Source: Rhodospirillales bacterium (GTDB lineage Bacteria > Pseudomonadota > Alphaproteobacteria > CACIAM-22H2). Taken from it: DNA of 13,001 nucleotides. Where the stretch lies: the NCBI GenBank assembly GCA_016195145.1, contig JACQAF010000171.1, forward strand, positions 1 through 13,001, in the 5' to 3' direction. Made by a program: the position numbers and the translations under genes. Positions 1 through 6,472 of this stretch are shown piece after piece (positions within the stretch are counted from its first letter, which is position 1; every line of letters begins with the position of its first letter). The notes below the pieces were generated by a model, which saw only the letters and a list, made by a program, of their open reading frames with translations, searched no databases and had not been told where the DNA came from.

Positions 1-60
1 CTTGGGCGGTTCGGGTTTCGGCGGCTCCGGCTTCGGCGGTTCGGGTTTCGGCGGCGGCGC
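1..60 (-). repeat. 15-bp tandem repeat encoding PEPPK units in tolA
   Basis: Four consecutive 15-nt units on the minus strand encode APPPK and then PEPPK three times. Units differ only at third codon positions (CCC/CCG, GAA/GAG, AAA/AAG). The array continues past the left edge, so its true copy number is unknown. Such extended Pro/Lys linkers span the periplasm in TonB/TolA proteins and often vary in length between strains. Confidence 0.85.
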
Positions 61-207
61 GTTCGTCCGCTCGGCGATCGGCAGGATCTCGACGATCAGC
101 GGACTGTCCTCCGCCGGCGGCGTGCGGAACAGATTGGGCAGCCCGAACCAGGCGATCAGGAACACCGCCACATGCATCGCCGCCGATATTGTCGCCGCCT
201 TGCGCAT
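1..207 (-). CDS. tolA: TolA, N-terminal part (cut by window edge)
   Basis: First 69 codons of a TolA/TonB-type protein that links the inner-membrane TolQR motor to the outer-membrane Pal/TolB side of the Tol-Pal system. The start is an ATG at 207, 19 nt after the tolR stop, with a GAGGAAA-type ribosome site in the gap. The protein begins MRKAATIS and has one hydrophobic segment at about residues 8-24, as expected for the TolA membrane anchor, then LPNLFRTPP and a proline-rich linker. From about residue 50 it enters tandem five-residue units (one APPPK, then three PEPPK) that reach the window edge. The periplasmic C-terminal domain is outside the window, so the assignment rests on position after tolQR, the anchor and the proline-rich linker. 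Another TonB-like protein is possible but less likely in this operon. Confidence 0.85.
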   Translation of the reverse strand, partial: MRKAATISAAMHVAVFLIAWFGLPNLFRTPPAEDSPLIVEILPIAERTNAPPPKPEPPKPEPPKPEPPK

Positions 208-226
208 CGGGAATCCGGTTTCCTCG

Positions 227-703
227 TCAGCGCTGCGGCCGCGCCGCCGGCCGGCCGGCCGGCGTCGACGAACCCGGAATCTCGGCGACCAGCGCCACCT
301 TGGTGAACCCGGCGGCACTGATCGTGCCCATCACCTCCATCACCCGACCGTAGGAAATGCTGCGGTCGCCGCGCACGAAGACGCGCTGGTCCGGCTTGTT
401 CTGGGTGATGGCGCGCAGGCGTTCGACCAGCGCGTCAAGTTCGAATTCGGTTTCCTGGAGATATACCTTACCGGCGGCGTTGACCGAGACGACCAGCGGT
501 TCGTCCTGGCCGGTCGCCTGCGCCGCCTTGGTCTTGGGCAGATCGACCTCGACCCCGGCGGTCAGCAGCGGCGCGGTGACCATGAAGATGACCAGCAGCA
601 CCAGCATCACGTCGACGAACGGCGTGACGTTGATGTCGCTCATCATCCGCGCGCCGCGCCGCGCGGCGCGCCCGCGGCCGGGCGACATGAGTTGGGCGGC
701 CAC
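227..703 (-). CDS. tolR: TolR, Tol-Pal proton-channel subunit
   Basis: 158-residue ExbD/TolR protein that forms, with TolQ, the proton-driven motor energising TolA during outer-membrane constriction at division. A short basic cytoplasmic tail (residues 1-21) leads into MSDINVTPFVDVMLVLLVIF. The single membrane helix is about residues 27-45 and contains Asp31, matching the proton-carrying aspartate of the family (E. coli TolR Asp23). The periplasmic domain follows, with VDLPKT and the RGD...YGRVMEVM region typical of ExbD/TolR. It starts 5 nt after the tolQ stop with GAGAAGGA upstream; Met6, Met20 or Met21 are alternative starts. Length is normal for the family. About the last 12 residues are a Pro/Arg-rich tail of unknown role. 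Confidence 0.95.
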   Translation of the reverse strand: MAAQLMSPGRGRAARRGARMMSDINVTPFVDVMLVLLVIFMVTAPLLTAGVEVDLPKTKAAQATGQDEPLVVSVNAAGKVYLQETEFELDALVERLRAITQNKPDQRVFVRGDRSISYGRVMEVMGTISAAGFTKVALVAEIPGSSTPAGRPAARPQR

Positions 704-708
704 GGCGC

Positions 709-1446
709 CTAGTCCTTCTCTTCGAGCTGACGCGAGATGATCGCACCGAATTCGTGCGAAAAGGCGTCGAGGCGGCTCGCATACCGCGCCAAATCGCCCG
801 ACAGCTTGTTATAGGCGATCACCGCCGGAATCGCCGCGATCAGGCCAAGCGCGGTGGCAAATAGCGCCTCCGAAATGCCCGGCGCGACGACCGCGATACT
901 GGTGTTCTTGCTGGCGGCGATGGCGTGAAAGCTGTTCATGATCCCCCACACCGTGCCGAACAGACCGATGAACGGCGCGGTCGAGCCGACCGAGGCGAGG
1001 AAGGTCATGTAGCGCTCCAGCCGGTCCATCTCGCGCCCCAGCGTCACCTGCATCACGCGCTCGATGCGGCTTTGCATGCCGGCGCGCATCTGGTTGGCCG
1101 ACGACAGGCCGCGCGAGGCGGAGCGCCGCCATTCGCGCATCGCCGCGCCGAACATCGCCGACATCGGATCGGTCGGCTGGCCGCCGAGACGGTCATAGAG
1201 GTCTTCGAGCGAGCCGCCCGACCAGAACATGTCCTCGAAATTATCGGCCTGGCTATAGAGGCGGCGCATGCGCATGAACTTCTCGAAGATAATCGCCCAG
1301 CTCCAGAACGAGGCGAGGATCAACATGATGATCACCGTCTTGCCGATAATGTCGGCGTGGGCGAAGAGCGCCCACATCGACATTTGCGGCACCAGCGTCG
1401 AGCCTGCGACGGCGGTGGTTTCGATGGCGTTAACTGCGCTTTGCAT
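709..1446 (-). CDS. tolQ: TolQ, Tol-Pal proton-channel subunit
   Basis: 245-residue TolQ/ExbB-family inner-membrane protein, the scaffold of the TolQR proton channel. Three membrane helices are visible: about residues 35-56, 147-171 (with the family signature GSTAPFIGLFGTVWGIM) and 190-212 (ISEALFATALGLIAAIPAV). The long cytoplasmic stretch between helices 1 and 2 is normal for TolQ. The start chosen, Met1 at 1446, overlaps the end of ybgC by 17 nt and has GCGAGAAA just upstream; Met22 or Met24 would remove the overlap and cannot be excluded. It lies directly upstream of tolR in the usual ybgC-tolQ-tolR-tolA order. Confidence 0.95.
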   Translation of the reverse strand: MQSAVNAIETTAVAGSTLVPQMSMWALFAHADIIGKTVIIMLILASFWSWAIIFEKFMRMRRLYSQADNFEDMFWSGGSLEDLYDRLGGQPTDPMSAMFGAAMREWRRSASRGLSSANQMRAGMQSRIERVMQVTLGREMDRLERYMTFLASVGSTAPFIGLFGTVWGIMNSFHAIAASKNTSIAVVAPGISEALFATALGLIAAIPAVIAYNKLSGDLARYASRLDAFSHEFGAIISRQLEEKD

Positions 1447-1939
1447 GGGTTTCTCGCTTGGTTTGGGAACGGGGCCCGACGGGCATCGACTGGGCGGGCG
1501 AGGGCTTGGCGGAGGGCGCGAACGCGGCGATGACCTCGGGCGGCAGGCGGGCCGGGCGGCCGGCCTGGCCGACGCAGGCGAGCATCACTTCGATATGGGC
1601 GATCGCGCGCGCGTCCCTGATCACGCGCTGCTCGGCCTCGATCGAGGCGCCGCGCACGCGCAGGATACGGGAATGGACTTCGAGCAGATCATCGAGCTTC
1701 GCCGGCGCCAGAAATTCGGCCGTGCAACGGCGCACGGCGAAGGCGACGCCTCGGGTTTCGAGATATCTGCGGTTCTCGATTCCGGCCGCGCGCAGCATCT
1801 CGGTGCGCGCCCGTTCGGCGAACTTGAAATAATTGGCGTAATAAACGATACCGGCGGCGTCGGTGTCCTCGTAGTAAACGCGCAGCCGGAAAACATGCGT
1901 CGCGGCGGATGGCGTGGCGGGCGGGGCGGCGTTATCCAT
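1430..1939 (-). CDS. ybgC: YbgC, hot-dog acyl-CoA thioesterase of the Tol-Pal cluster
   Basis: 169-residue 4-hydroxybenzoyl-CoA-thioesterase-type hot-dog protein. The active-site block VYYEDTDAAGIVYYANY is at residues 21-37; Asp27 matches the catalytic Asp18 of E. coli YbgC. The position usually His in the E. coli protein (YH) is Tyr34 here. FAERARTEMLR follows, as in the family. E. coli YbgC hydrolyses short-chain acyl-CoAs and associates with phospholipid-synthesis enzymes; it is nearly always encoded beside tolQRA, although its role there is unclear. The start overlaps the ruvB stop by 8 nt. The protein is about 35 residues longer than E. coli YbgC, split between a Pro/Ala-rich N-terminus and a C-terminal tail encoded over the tolQ start. 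Confidence 0.92.
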   Translation of the reverse strand: MDNAAPPATPSAATHVFRLRVYYEDTDAAGIVYYANYFKFAERARTEMLRAAGIENRRYLETRGVAFAVRRCTAEFLAPAKLDDLLEVHSRILRVRGASIEAEQRVIRDARAIAHIEVMLACVGQAGRPARLPPEVIAAFAPSAKPSPAQSMPVGPRSQTKRETHAKRS

Positions 1940-2847
1940 CGCCGTCCTCGGTTTCCCCGCCGGCGATCAGATCGAGCTGGCGGGCAAACCCCGCCGGCGC
2001 TTCGAGGCCGATATGCCGCCAGCCGCGCTCGCCGAGGAGCCGGCCGCGCGGCGTGCGCTGGATCAACCCTTCCTGGATCAGAAACGGTTCGATGACTTCC
2101 TCGATCGTGTCGCGCTGCTCGGCAAGCGCCGCCGCCAGCGTCTCGACGCCGACCGGACCGCCGCCGTAATTTTCGGCCAGGCAGCGCAAATAGCGCCGGT
2201 CCATGGCATCGAGGCCGAGGGCGTCGACCTCAAGCCGGTTGAGCGCTGCATCCGCCGCCGCCCGGTCGATGCGCGCGGCGCCGTCGACGGCGGCGAAGTC
2301 GCGCACCCGGCGCAACAGCCGCACGGCGATGCGTGGCGTGCCGCGCGAGCGGCGGGCGATTTCGGTCGAGCCGTCGGCGGTCATGTCCATCGCCAGCACG
2401 CGCGCGCCGCGGCGCACGATCTCTTCCATCTCGGCCGGCGTATAGAAGACGAGGCGCAGCGGGATGCCGAAACGGTCGCGCAACGGCGTGCTGACCAGGC
2501 CGGCGCGCGTCGTCGCCCCGACGAGCGTGAATGGCGGCAAATCGATGCGCACCGACCGCGCCGCCGGTCCCTCACCGATGATCAGGTCGAGCTGGAAATC
2601 CTCCATCGCCGGATAGAGGATTTCCTCAACCACCGGCGCGAGGCGGTGAATCGCCGCGCCCATGCGCCGCGTCGACGAAGACGCGCAAATTCTCGCGCAT
2701 CTGGCGCTGGCCGACGAACTCGCCAAGGGTGGTGGGGCGCAAGCTTGTCTCGGCCGCATCGGTTGCGGTGAATTCGCGCGCTACTTCGCGCGCCGTGTCG
2801 GGCCGGGAATCGCCGCGCGCGGCCGGGGGATTGACCGGCGCGGTCAT
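1932..2847 (-). pseudogene. ruvB: ruvB, Holliday-junction helicase motor, internal deletion and frameshift
   Basis: RuvB is the AAA+ ATPase that drives branch migration with RuvA. The first part (2847 to about 2652, some 65 codons) reads MTAPVNPPAA...LRPTTLGEFVGQ, then MRENLRVFVDAAHGRGD, which is normal RuvB. The reading then passes into another frame and resumes at IHRLAPVVEEILYPAMEDF (from 2651), continuing intact to the stop at 1932. The distal part keeps GATTRAG (sensor 1), LRDRFG (arginine finger) and the winged-helix end (EPFLIQEGL, RTPRGR). Compared with E. coli RuvB, about 61 residues are missing, including the Walker A loop GPPGLGKTT and the Walker B Asp before IHRL. The loss is roughly 185 nt and not a multiple of three. 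In the first frame translation stops at 2626, so no working ATPase can be made from this sequence. The start overlaps the ruvA stop by 4 nt. Either a true pseudogene or an assembly error. Confidence 0.88.
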
Positions 2848-3449
2848 GCGCCAAGCTCCTTAAGCCCTTCGGGAATCAGCGTCTCGACCCGCGCGGCGGC
2901 GCCCAGTTTTTTTACCGCCTTGTTGACCGCGCCGATCGCCTCGGCCCGCCGGTAGCCGAGATTGATCAGGGCCGAAACCGCGTCGGCTGCGGCCGCCCCG
3001 GCCGGCGCCTCGCCGGGAACGGCCGGCGCACCCCGGCCCGCAGGCAGGCGGGCAACCTTGTCCTTGAGTTCGCTCGCCAGCCGGTTGGCGAGTTTGGGCC
3101 CAACGCCGTCGGCGCGGGTCAGCATCGCCCGGTCTTCGGCGGCGATAGCGGCGGCGAGTTCGCCGGGCGACAACGCCGACAGCAGAGCGAGCGCCACCTT
3201 GGCCCCGACCCCCTGTACCGACAGGAGAAGCCGGAACCAGTCGCGCTCCTCGGCATCGGCGAAGCCGTAAAGATCGATGGCGTCCTCGCGCACCATGGTT
3301 TCGACGAGCACGCTGGTTGTCGCCCCCGGCGCCGGCAGCGCCGTCAGGGTACGCGACGAGGCGCGGACGAAATAGCCGACGCCGCCGACATCGATCACCG
3401 CATGATCGCGGCCAAGCGTGTCGAGCGCGCCGGTCAGTTTGGCGATCAT
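2844..3449 (-). CDS. ruvA: RuvA, Holliday-junction recognition subunit
   Basis: 201-residue DNA-binding protein that grips the four-way junction as a tetramer and loads RuvB rings. Domain I is an OB fold (residues 1-63), with the acidic pin Glu55-Asp56 in VREDAIDLYGF at the same numbers as in E. coli. Domain II has two helix-hairpin-helix motifs, VQGVGAKVAL (78-87) and ADGVGPKLAN (113-122). An Ala/Pro/Gly-rich flexible linker (about 137-155) leads to the small RuvB-binding domain III (ALINLGYRRAEA...). The gene is intact and of usual length. It overlaps ruvC upstream and ruvB downstream by 4 nt each, so translation of the three is probably coupled. Its partner RuvB is disrupted in this sequence. 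Confidence 0.97.
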   Translation of the reverse strand: MIAKLTGALDTLGRDHAVIDVGGVGYFVRASSRTLTALPAPGATTSVLVETMVREDAIDLYGFADAEERDWFRLLLSVQGVGAKVALALLSALSPGELAAAIAAEDRAMLTRADGVGPKLANRLASELKDKVARLPAGRGAPAVPGEAPAGAAAADAVSALINLGYRRAEAIGAVNKAVKKLGAAARVETLIPEGLKELGA

Positions 3450-3967
3450 CCCGCCGTCCCCGCCATGACCTGGCCGCGCGCCCAGGCGTCGCGCGTCTGG
3501 GCGTGATGCGCGTGGCAGATGGCGACGGCCAGCGCATCGGCCGCATCCGGCCCGGCAAAGGCGACGCCCGACAGCAACCGGCGCACCATCATCTGTACCT
3601 GCTCCTTGTCGGCATGGCCGACGCCGACCACGGCCTTTTTGACTGCATTAGCCGAATATTCGGCGACGTCGAGCCCTGCGCGCGCCGGGGCGAGCAGCAC
3701 CGCGCCGCGCGCGAGACCGAGCTTGAGCGTCGTCGTCGGATTCTTGTTGACGAAGGTTTCCTCCACCGCCGCCGCATCGGGGCGCAAGCGCTCGATCACT
3801 GCGGCGAGCCCGTCGTAAATTTCCTTGAGGCGGTTGGCCGTGCTGCCGGCGCTATCCGACGTCACCAAGCCGTTCTCGACATGGCGCAGCCGGGACCCGT
3901 CCGCCTCCACCACGCCCCATCCGGTCGAGCGCAAGCCCGGATCGAGGCCGATGAGGCGCATCTTCAC
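3446..3967 (-). CDS. ruvC: RuvC, Holliday-junction resolvase
   Basis: 173-residue endonuclease that nicks two opposing strands of a Holliday junction as a dimer. The RNase H-like fold is clear, and the four acidic catalytic residues are present: Asp9 (IGLDPGLRSTGWG), Glu69 (AVEETFVNKNP), Asp141 and Asp144 (GPDAADALAVAICHA), matching E. coli Asp7, Glu66, Asp138 and Asp141. The gene is intact and full length. Its start overlaps the yebC stop by 4 nt and its stop overlaps the ruvA start by 4 nt. Met1 and Met3 are both possible starts; Met1 gives the usual overlap. Confidence 0.97.
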   Translation of the reverse strand: MKMRLIGLDPGLRSTGWGVVEADGSRLRHVENGLVTSDSAGSTANRLKEIYDGLAAVIERLRPDAAAVEETFVNKNPTTTLKLGLARGAVLLAPARAGLDVAEYSANAVKKAVVGVGHADKEQVQMMVRRLLSGVAFAGPDAADALAVAICHAHHAQTRDAWARGQVMAGTAG

Positions 3968-4598
3968 GCCGTGACGCCCAGCCGCGCCATGACATCGTCC
4001 GCCACCTCGAAATTGGCGATGACGGCCTGCACGTCGTCGTTATCGTCGAGCGCCTCGACGAGATCGAGCAGCGCGCGCGCCCGTTCTTCGTCCAGCACGA
4101 CGGTGGTCGTCGGTCGCCAGGCAAGCGCCGCACTCTCCGCCGCGCCGAATTGGCTGTCGAGCCCCTCGCGCACGCTGGCGAAATCGTTCGGGTCGGTCAG
4201 CACCTCGTGCCCGTCGGCGGTCGAGGCGACGTTGTCCGCCCCGGCTTCGAGCGCCGCCTCGAACATCGCGTCGGCCGACGCGGCGGCGGCCGGATAGACG
4301 ATGACGCCGTTGCGCTGGAACATGAACGCGACCGAGTTGGTTTCGCCCAGCGCGCCGCCACGCCGTCTTCCTGGCCCGAACCGCGACGGATGGCGCGCTC
4401 GATGGTGTCGCGCGGCATGTTGGCGACGCGCGCCGCAGTCACCGCCGCCTTAAGCCGCGGATTGGCGTTGGGGTCGGGCAGGCCGCCGCGCGCCGAAACC
4501 ATGATTTCGCGGATAAGTTTGGTGAACAGCTTGCCCCGCTTGGCGTCCTGTTTGCCCTTGCGGTGCATGATGTTTTTGAATTGGGAATGGCCGGCCAT
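3964..4598 (-). pseudogene. yebC: yebC/pmpR-type protein, internal deletion and frameshift
   Basis: YebC/PmpR/TACO1 family protein; members act as translation factors for proline-rich stretches or as transcription regulators. The N-terminal part (4598 to about 4362, 79 codons) reads MAGHSQFKNIMHRKGKQDAK... through DTIERAIRRGSGQEDG, normal for the family. The C-terminal part, in another frame, resumes at GGALGETNSVAFMFQRNGV (from about 4359) and is intact to the stop at 3964. Relative to E. coli YebC about 41 residues are missing, including the conserved YEGYGPGG and DNRNRT...EVR blocks. The loss is about 120 nt and not a multiple of three. Reading on in the first frame gives an unrelated tail ending at 4197 (133 codons in all). 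The gene stands in its usual place before ruvC. True decay and assembly error both remain possible. Confidence 0.87.
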
Positions 4599-4775
4599 AT
4601 GCGCTGCTGTCCTGAAGGGCGATCGGGAAGCGGTCATCCAACGTTTTGTAAACGCAATATCTAAGGGATTACGCGTTAAGTCTATACTAAATCTAGTAGA
4701 AAACATAGGCGGCATAGCCCACCCGGTAACAAACCAATATGGCGACAATTTGACGGGTCGCCGGCTGCTAGCGCC
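4599..4775 (-). other. intergenic region upstream of the yebC-ruv-tol operon
   Basis: 177 nt without a gene, markedly richer in A and T than the flanking genes, especially 4640-4740. It should hold the promoter for the yebC-to-tolA operon. Several TATAGA/TAGATA-like hexamers are present on the minus strand, but none has a convincing -35 partner at 16-18 nt, so no promoter is assigned. Confidence 0.5.
4741..4762 (-). terminator. possible weak terminator after the ymdB-like gene
   Basis: About 13 nt past the stop of the metallophosphoesterase gene, minus-strand GGCGAC and GTCGCC form a 6-bp stem with a 10-nt loop, followed by the T-rich but interrupted run ATATTGGTTTGTT. The stem is short and the T run is broken, so termination is only suggested. 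Confidence 0.35.
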
Positions 4776-5588
4776 TCACCCCGGCATGGCCGGGATCAGC
4801 CGGCCGCCGACGCGCACCGGGGCGATCCGGCGCGCGAGGCCGGTTGCATCGTCGATCTCGGCATAAATGGCGCACATCGTCCCCGGCCCCTCGGCGGGAG
4901 TCAGGCGCTCGCCCGGCATCTTGCGCACGAAACGGGCGATGGCCGCCTCTTTCTTCATGCCGATCACCGAATCATAGTCGCCGCACATGCCGGCGTCGGT
5001 CTGGTAGCCGGTGCCGCCGGGCAGGATCTGGGCATCGGCGGTCGGCACGTGGCTGTGGCTGCCGACGACCAACGAGGCGCGGCCGTCGCAAAGATGGCCG
5101 AGGGCCATTTTCTCCGACGTCGCCTCGCCGTGAACGTCGACCAGGATCGCATCGACGCCGGCGCGCAGCCGGTGCTGGGCGAAGAACCCCTCGATCGCGG
5201 CGAACGGATCGTCGAGCGGATCCATAAACAGGCGCGTCATCACGTTGATGACGACGATGCTCCTGCCCGATTTGGTCGTGTACTGGCCGATCCCCCGGCC
5301 CGGCGTGCCTTTGGGGAAATTGACCGGGCGCAGCAGGCGCGGATCGCCGGCGATGGTGGCGATGATCTCGCGCTGGTCCCAGACATGATTGCCGGTGGTA
5401 ATGCAATCGACGCCGGCCGAATACAGTTCGCGCGCCAGCTTGTCGGTGATGCCGAATCCGGCGGCGGCGTTCTCGCCATTGACGAAGACAAAATCGAGTT
5501 CGAGCTTGCGCCGCAGCTCGGGCAGATTGGCGGTCACCGCCTCGCGGCCGGCGCGGCCGACAATATCGCCGCAGAATAGCACCTTCAT
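4776..5588 (-). CDS. YmdB-family metallophosphoesterase (TIGR00282 type)
   Basis: 270-residue calcineurin-like phosphoesterase of the YmdB family. In Bacillus subtilis YmdB hydrolyses 2',3'-cyclic nucleotides and affects biofilm and motility decisions; the role in alphaproteobacteria is not established. Metal-binding residues match the family: Asp8 (CGDIVGRAGR), Glu39-Asn40 (VNGENAAAG), Asn67-His68 (TTGNHVWD), His153 (VDVHGEATSEK), His178 and His180 (GSHSHVPTAD). The length is normal. The frame stays open 73 codons upstream, but MKVLFCGD is where the family begins, so ATG at 5588 is chosen. It starts 7 nt after the cyclo-ligase stop, so the two are probably co-transcribed. No strong ribosome site is seen. 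Confidence 0.9.
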   Translation of the reverse strand: MKVLFCGDIVGRAGREAVTANLPELRRKLELDFVFVNGENAAAGFGITDKLARELYSAGVDCITTGNHVWDQREIIATIAGDPRLLRPVNFPKGTPGRGIGQYTTKSGRSIVVINVMTRLFMDPLDDPFAAIEGFFAQHRLRAGVDAILVDVHGEATSEKMALGHLCDGRASLVVGSHSHVPTADAQILPGGTGYQTDAGMCGDYDSVIGMKKEAAIARFVRKMPGERLTPAEGPGTMCAIYAEIDDATGLARRIAPVRVGGRLIPAMPG

Positions 5589-5595
5589 GCGCCGC

Positions 5596-6192
5596 TCACG
5601 CCGTCTTCGTCCGGTCGATGCGGCGCGCCGCCTGGTCGGTGACGATCCAGTCGAGCCGCTCGTCGAACGCCTCGCGCGGCACAAAGGGCACTTCCTGGGC
5701 CGAGAAGGCGACGCCGACGGCGAGAAATTCCTTCTTGCGCCGGCGCAGGCCGGCGATGGTGCGATCGTAAAATCCGCCGCCATAGCCGAGACGATAACCG
5801 TCGACATCGAAGGCGAGCAGCGGCACGAGCAAGAGATCGGGATCGACCTGCGGCGTGTCGCGGCGCGGGGTGGAGGTGCCGAACACGCCGGGGATCAGCT
5901 TGTCCTGCGGCCGCCAGCGATGGAAGACGAGCGGCTGGTGGCGATCCTCGACCACCGGCAGGGCGCAGACATGGCCGCGCCCATCGAGCGTGGCCAGCAC
6001 CGGCACGATGTCGAGCTCGGCCCCCATCGGCCAATAACCGCCGACCGCCGCGCCGCGCGCCAGCGGGATCATGGCGAGAAATAATTCGCGCACCGCAAGC
6101 GCCAGCTTGCCGCCGCCGGATTCGTGCACGGCATGGCGCTTCGACATTGCCTCGCTGCGTACCGTGCGTTTGGATTCGACGACGTTGCTCAT
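5596..6192 (-). CDS. 5-formyltetrahydrofolate cyclo-ligase
   Basis: 198-residue enzyme that converts 5-formyl-THF to 5,10-methenyl-THF with ATP, returning a stored folate form to one-carbon metabolism. The signature LGYGGGFYDRT is at residues 135-145. Other family blocks are AVGGYWPMGAELD (49-61), LVFHRWRPQD (88-97), DLLLVPLLAFD (119-129) and a C-terminal LDWIVTD (180-186). The start chosen is MSNVVESKRT at 6192; an in-frame ATG at 6213 adds MRDPEQR. Neither has a clear ribosome site. The gene lies directly downstream of the 6S RNA gene on the same strand, a linkage conserved in many proteobacteria (ssrS-ygfA in E. coli), so it may be expressed by read-through from the 6S promoter. Confidence 0.92.
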   Translation of the reverse strand: MSNVVESKRTVRSEAMSKRHAVHESGGGKLALAVRELFLAMIPLARGAAVGGYWPMGAELDIVPVLATLDGRGHVCALPVVEDRHQPLVFHRWRPQDKLIPGVFGTSTPRRDTPQVDPDLLLVPLLAFDVDGYRLGYGGGFYDRTIAGLRRRKKEFLAVGVAFSAQEVPFVPREAFDERLDWIVTDQAARRIDRTKTA

Positions 6193-6246
6193 CCGCTGTT
6201 CGGGATCGCGCATGCCTGGATTCGCGCTGGGCGCGCGGGGATAAGG

Positions 6247-6412
6247 CTGGACGGGGCCGCGTCGGCCGTTGGCGTACGCGTATCCTCTGTGGCCTGCTTT
6301 ACGCAGGTGGGCACCATATACCGAGACCACGGCCCCGGCAGGGACAGTTCCCGTGAGATACGTATTGGCCCCAGGGAATTTGCGGCCTGACGAACCACGC
6401 AGCGCCCGTCCA
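6247..6412 (-). ncRNA. ssrS: 6S RNA (RNA polymerase-sigma70 regulator)
   Basis: 6S RNA mimics an open promoter and binds the housekeeping RNA polymerase holoenzyme, lowering transcription in stationary phase. The ends are set by a closing stem: minus-strand TGGACGGG (6412-6405) pairs perfectly with CCCGTCCA (6255-6248), and pairing continues imperfectly inward (GCGCTGCGT with ACGCGGC). Inside are a TTCCC/GGGAA stem (6378-6374 with 6352-6348), the stretch GGTATATGGTGCCCACC, and a 3' hairpin CCTGC-GTAAA-GCAGG (6307-6293), all as I recall from alphaproteobacterial 6S RNAs. The size of about 166 nt is suitable. A good promoter ends 6 nt upstream. Its place between zapA and the cyclo-ligase gene is the conserved location. 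The exact 3' end, before any processing, is uncertain by some nucleotides. Confidence 0.88.
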
Positions 6413-6418
6413 CTGATC

Positions 6419-6447
6419 AAGATAGGGGCTCGCCGCCCCCGGTACAA
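6419..6447 (-). promoter_or_regulatory. promoter of the 6S RNA gene
   Basis: On the minus strand, TTGTAC (6447-6442) and TATCTT (6424-6419) are separated by exactly 17 nt. The -10 box ends 6 nt before the first base of the 6S closing stem, so start of transcription and start of the RNA agree. Both hexamers are close to the sigma70 consensus, and the site sits just past the zapA stop. Confidence 0.7.
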
Positions 6448-6472
6448 GGTAATCCGGCCGAAGGTGCGGCGT

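Noticed and set aside
1..60. CRISPR-like short repeat at the left edge
   Set aside because: The 15-nt units are contiguous, in frame with tolA and encode PEPPK; there are no spacers.
1268..2095. 275-codon plus-strand frame across tolQ, ybgC and ruvB
   Set aside because: It crosses three well-supported genes on the other strand and resembles no protein family.
1932..2847. Programmed frameshift as the explanation of the split ruvB
   Set aside because: A frameshift alone would keep all residues; here about 61 conserved residues including Walker A are absent from every frame at the junction, so sequence is missing.
3317..4297. 326-codon plus-strand frame across ruvA, ruvC and yebC
   Set aside because: Opposite-strand shadow of clear RuvA, RuvC and YebC sequence; Arg/Ala/Ser-rich with no motif.
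5589..5807. Upstream extension of the YmdB-like protein by 73 residues
   Set aside because: The extension lies inside the cyclo-ligase gene, is Arg/Ser-rich, and the family begins at MKVLFCGD.
6193..6447. N-terminal extension of the cyclo-ligase through the 6S RNA region
   Set aside because: The frame happens to be open, but the region folds as 6S RNA with its own promoter, and the family N-terminus is near residue 1 of the chosen start.
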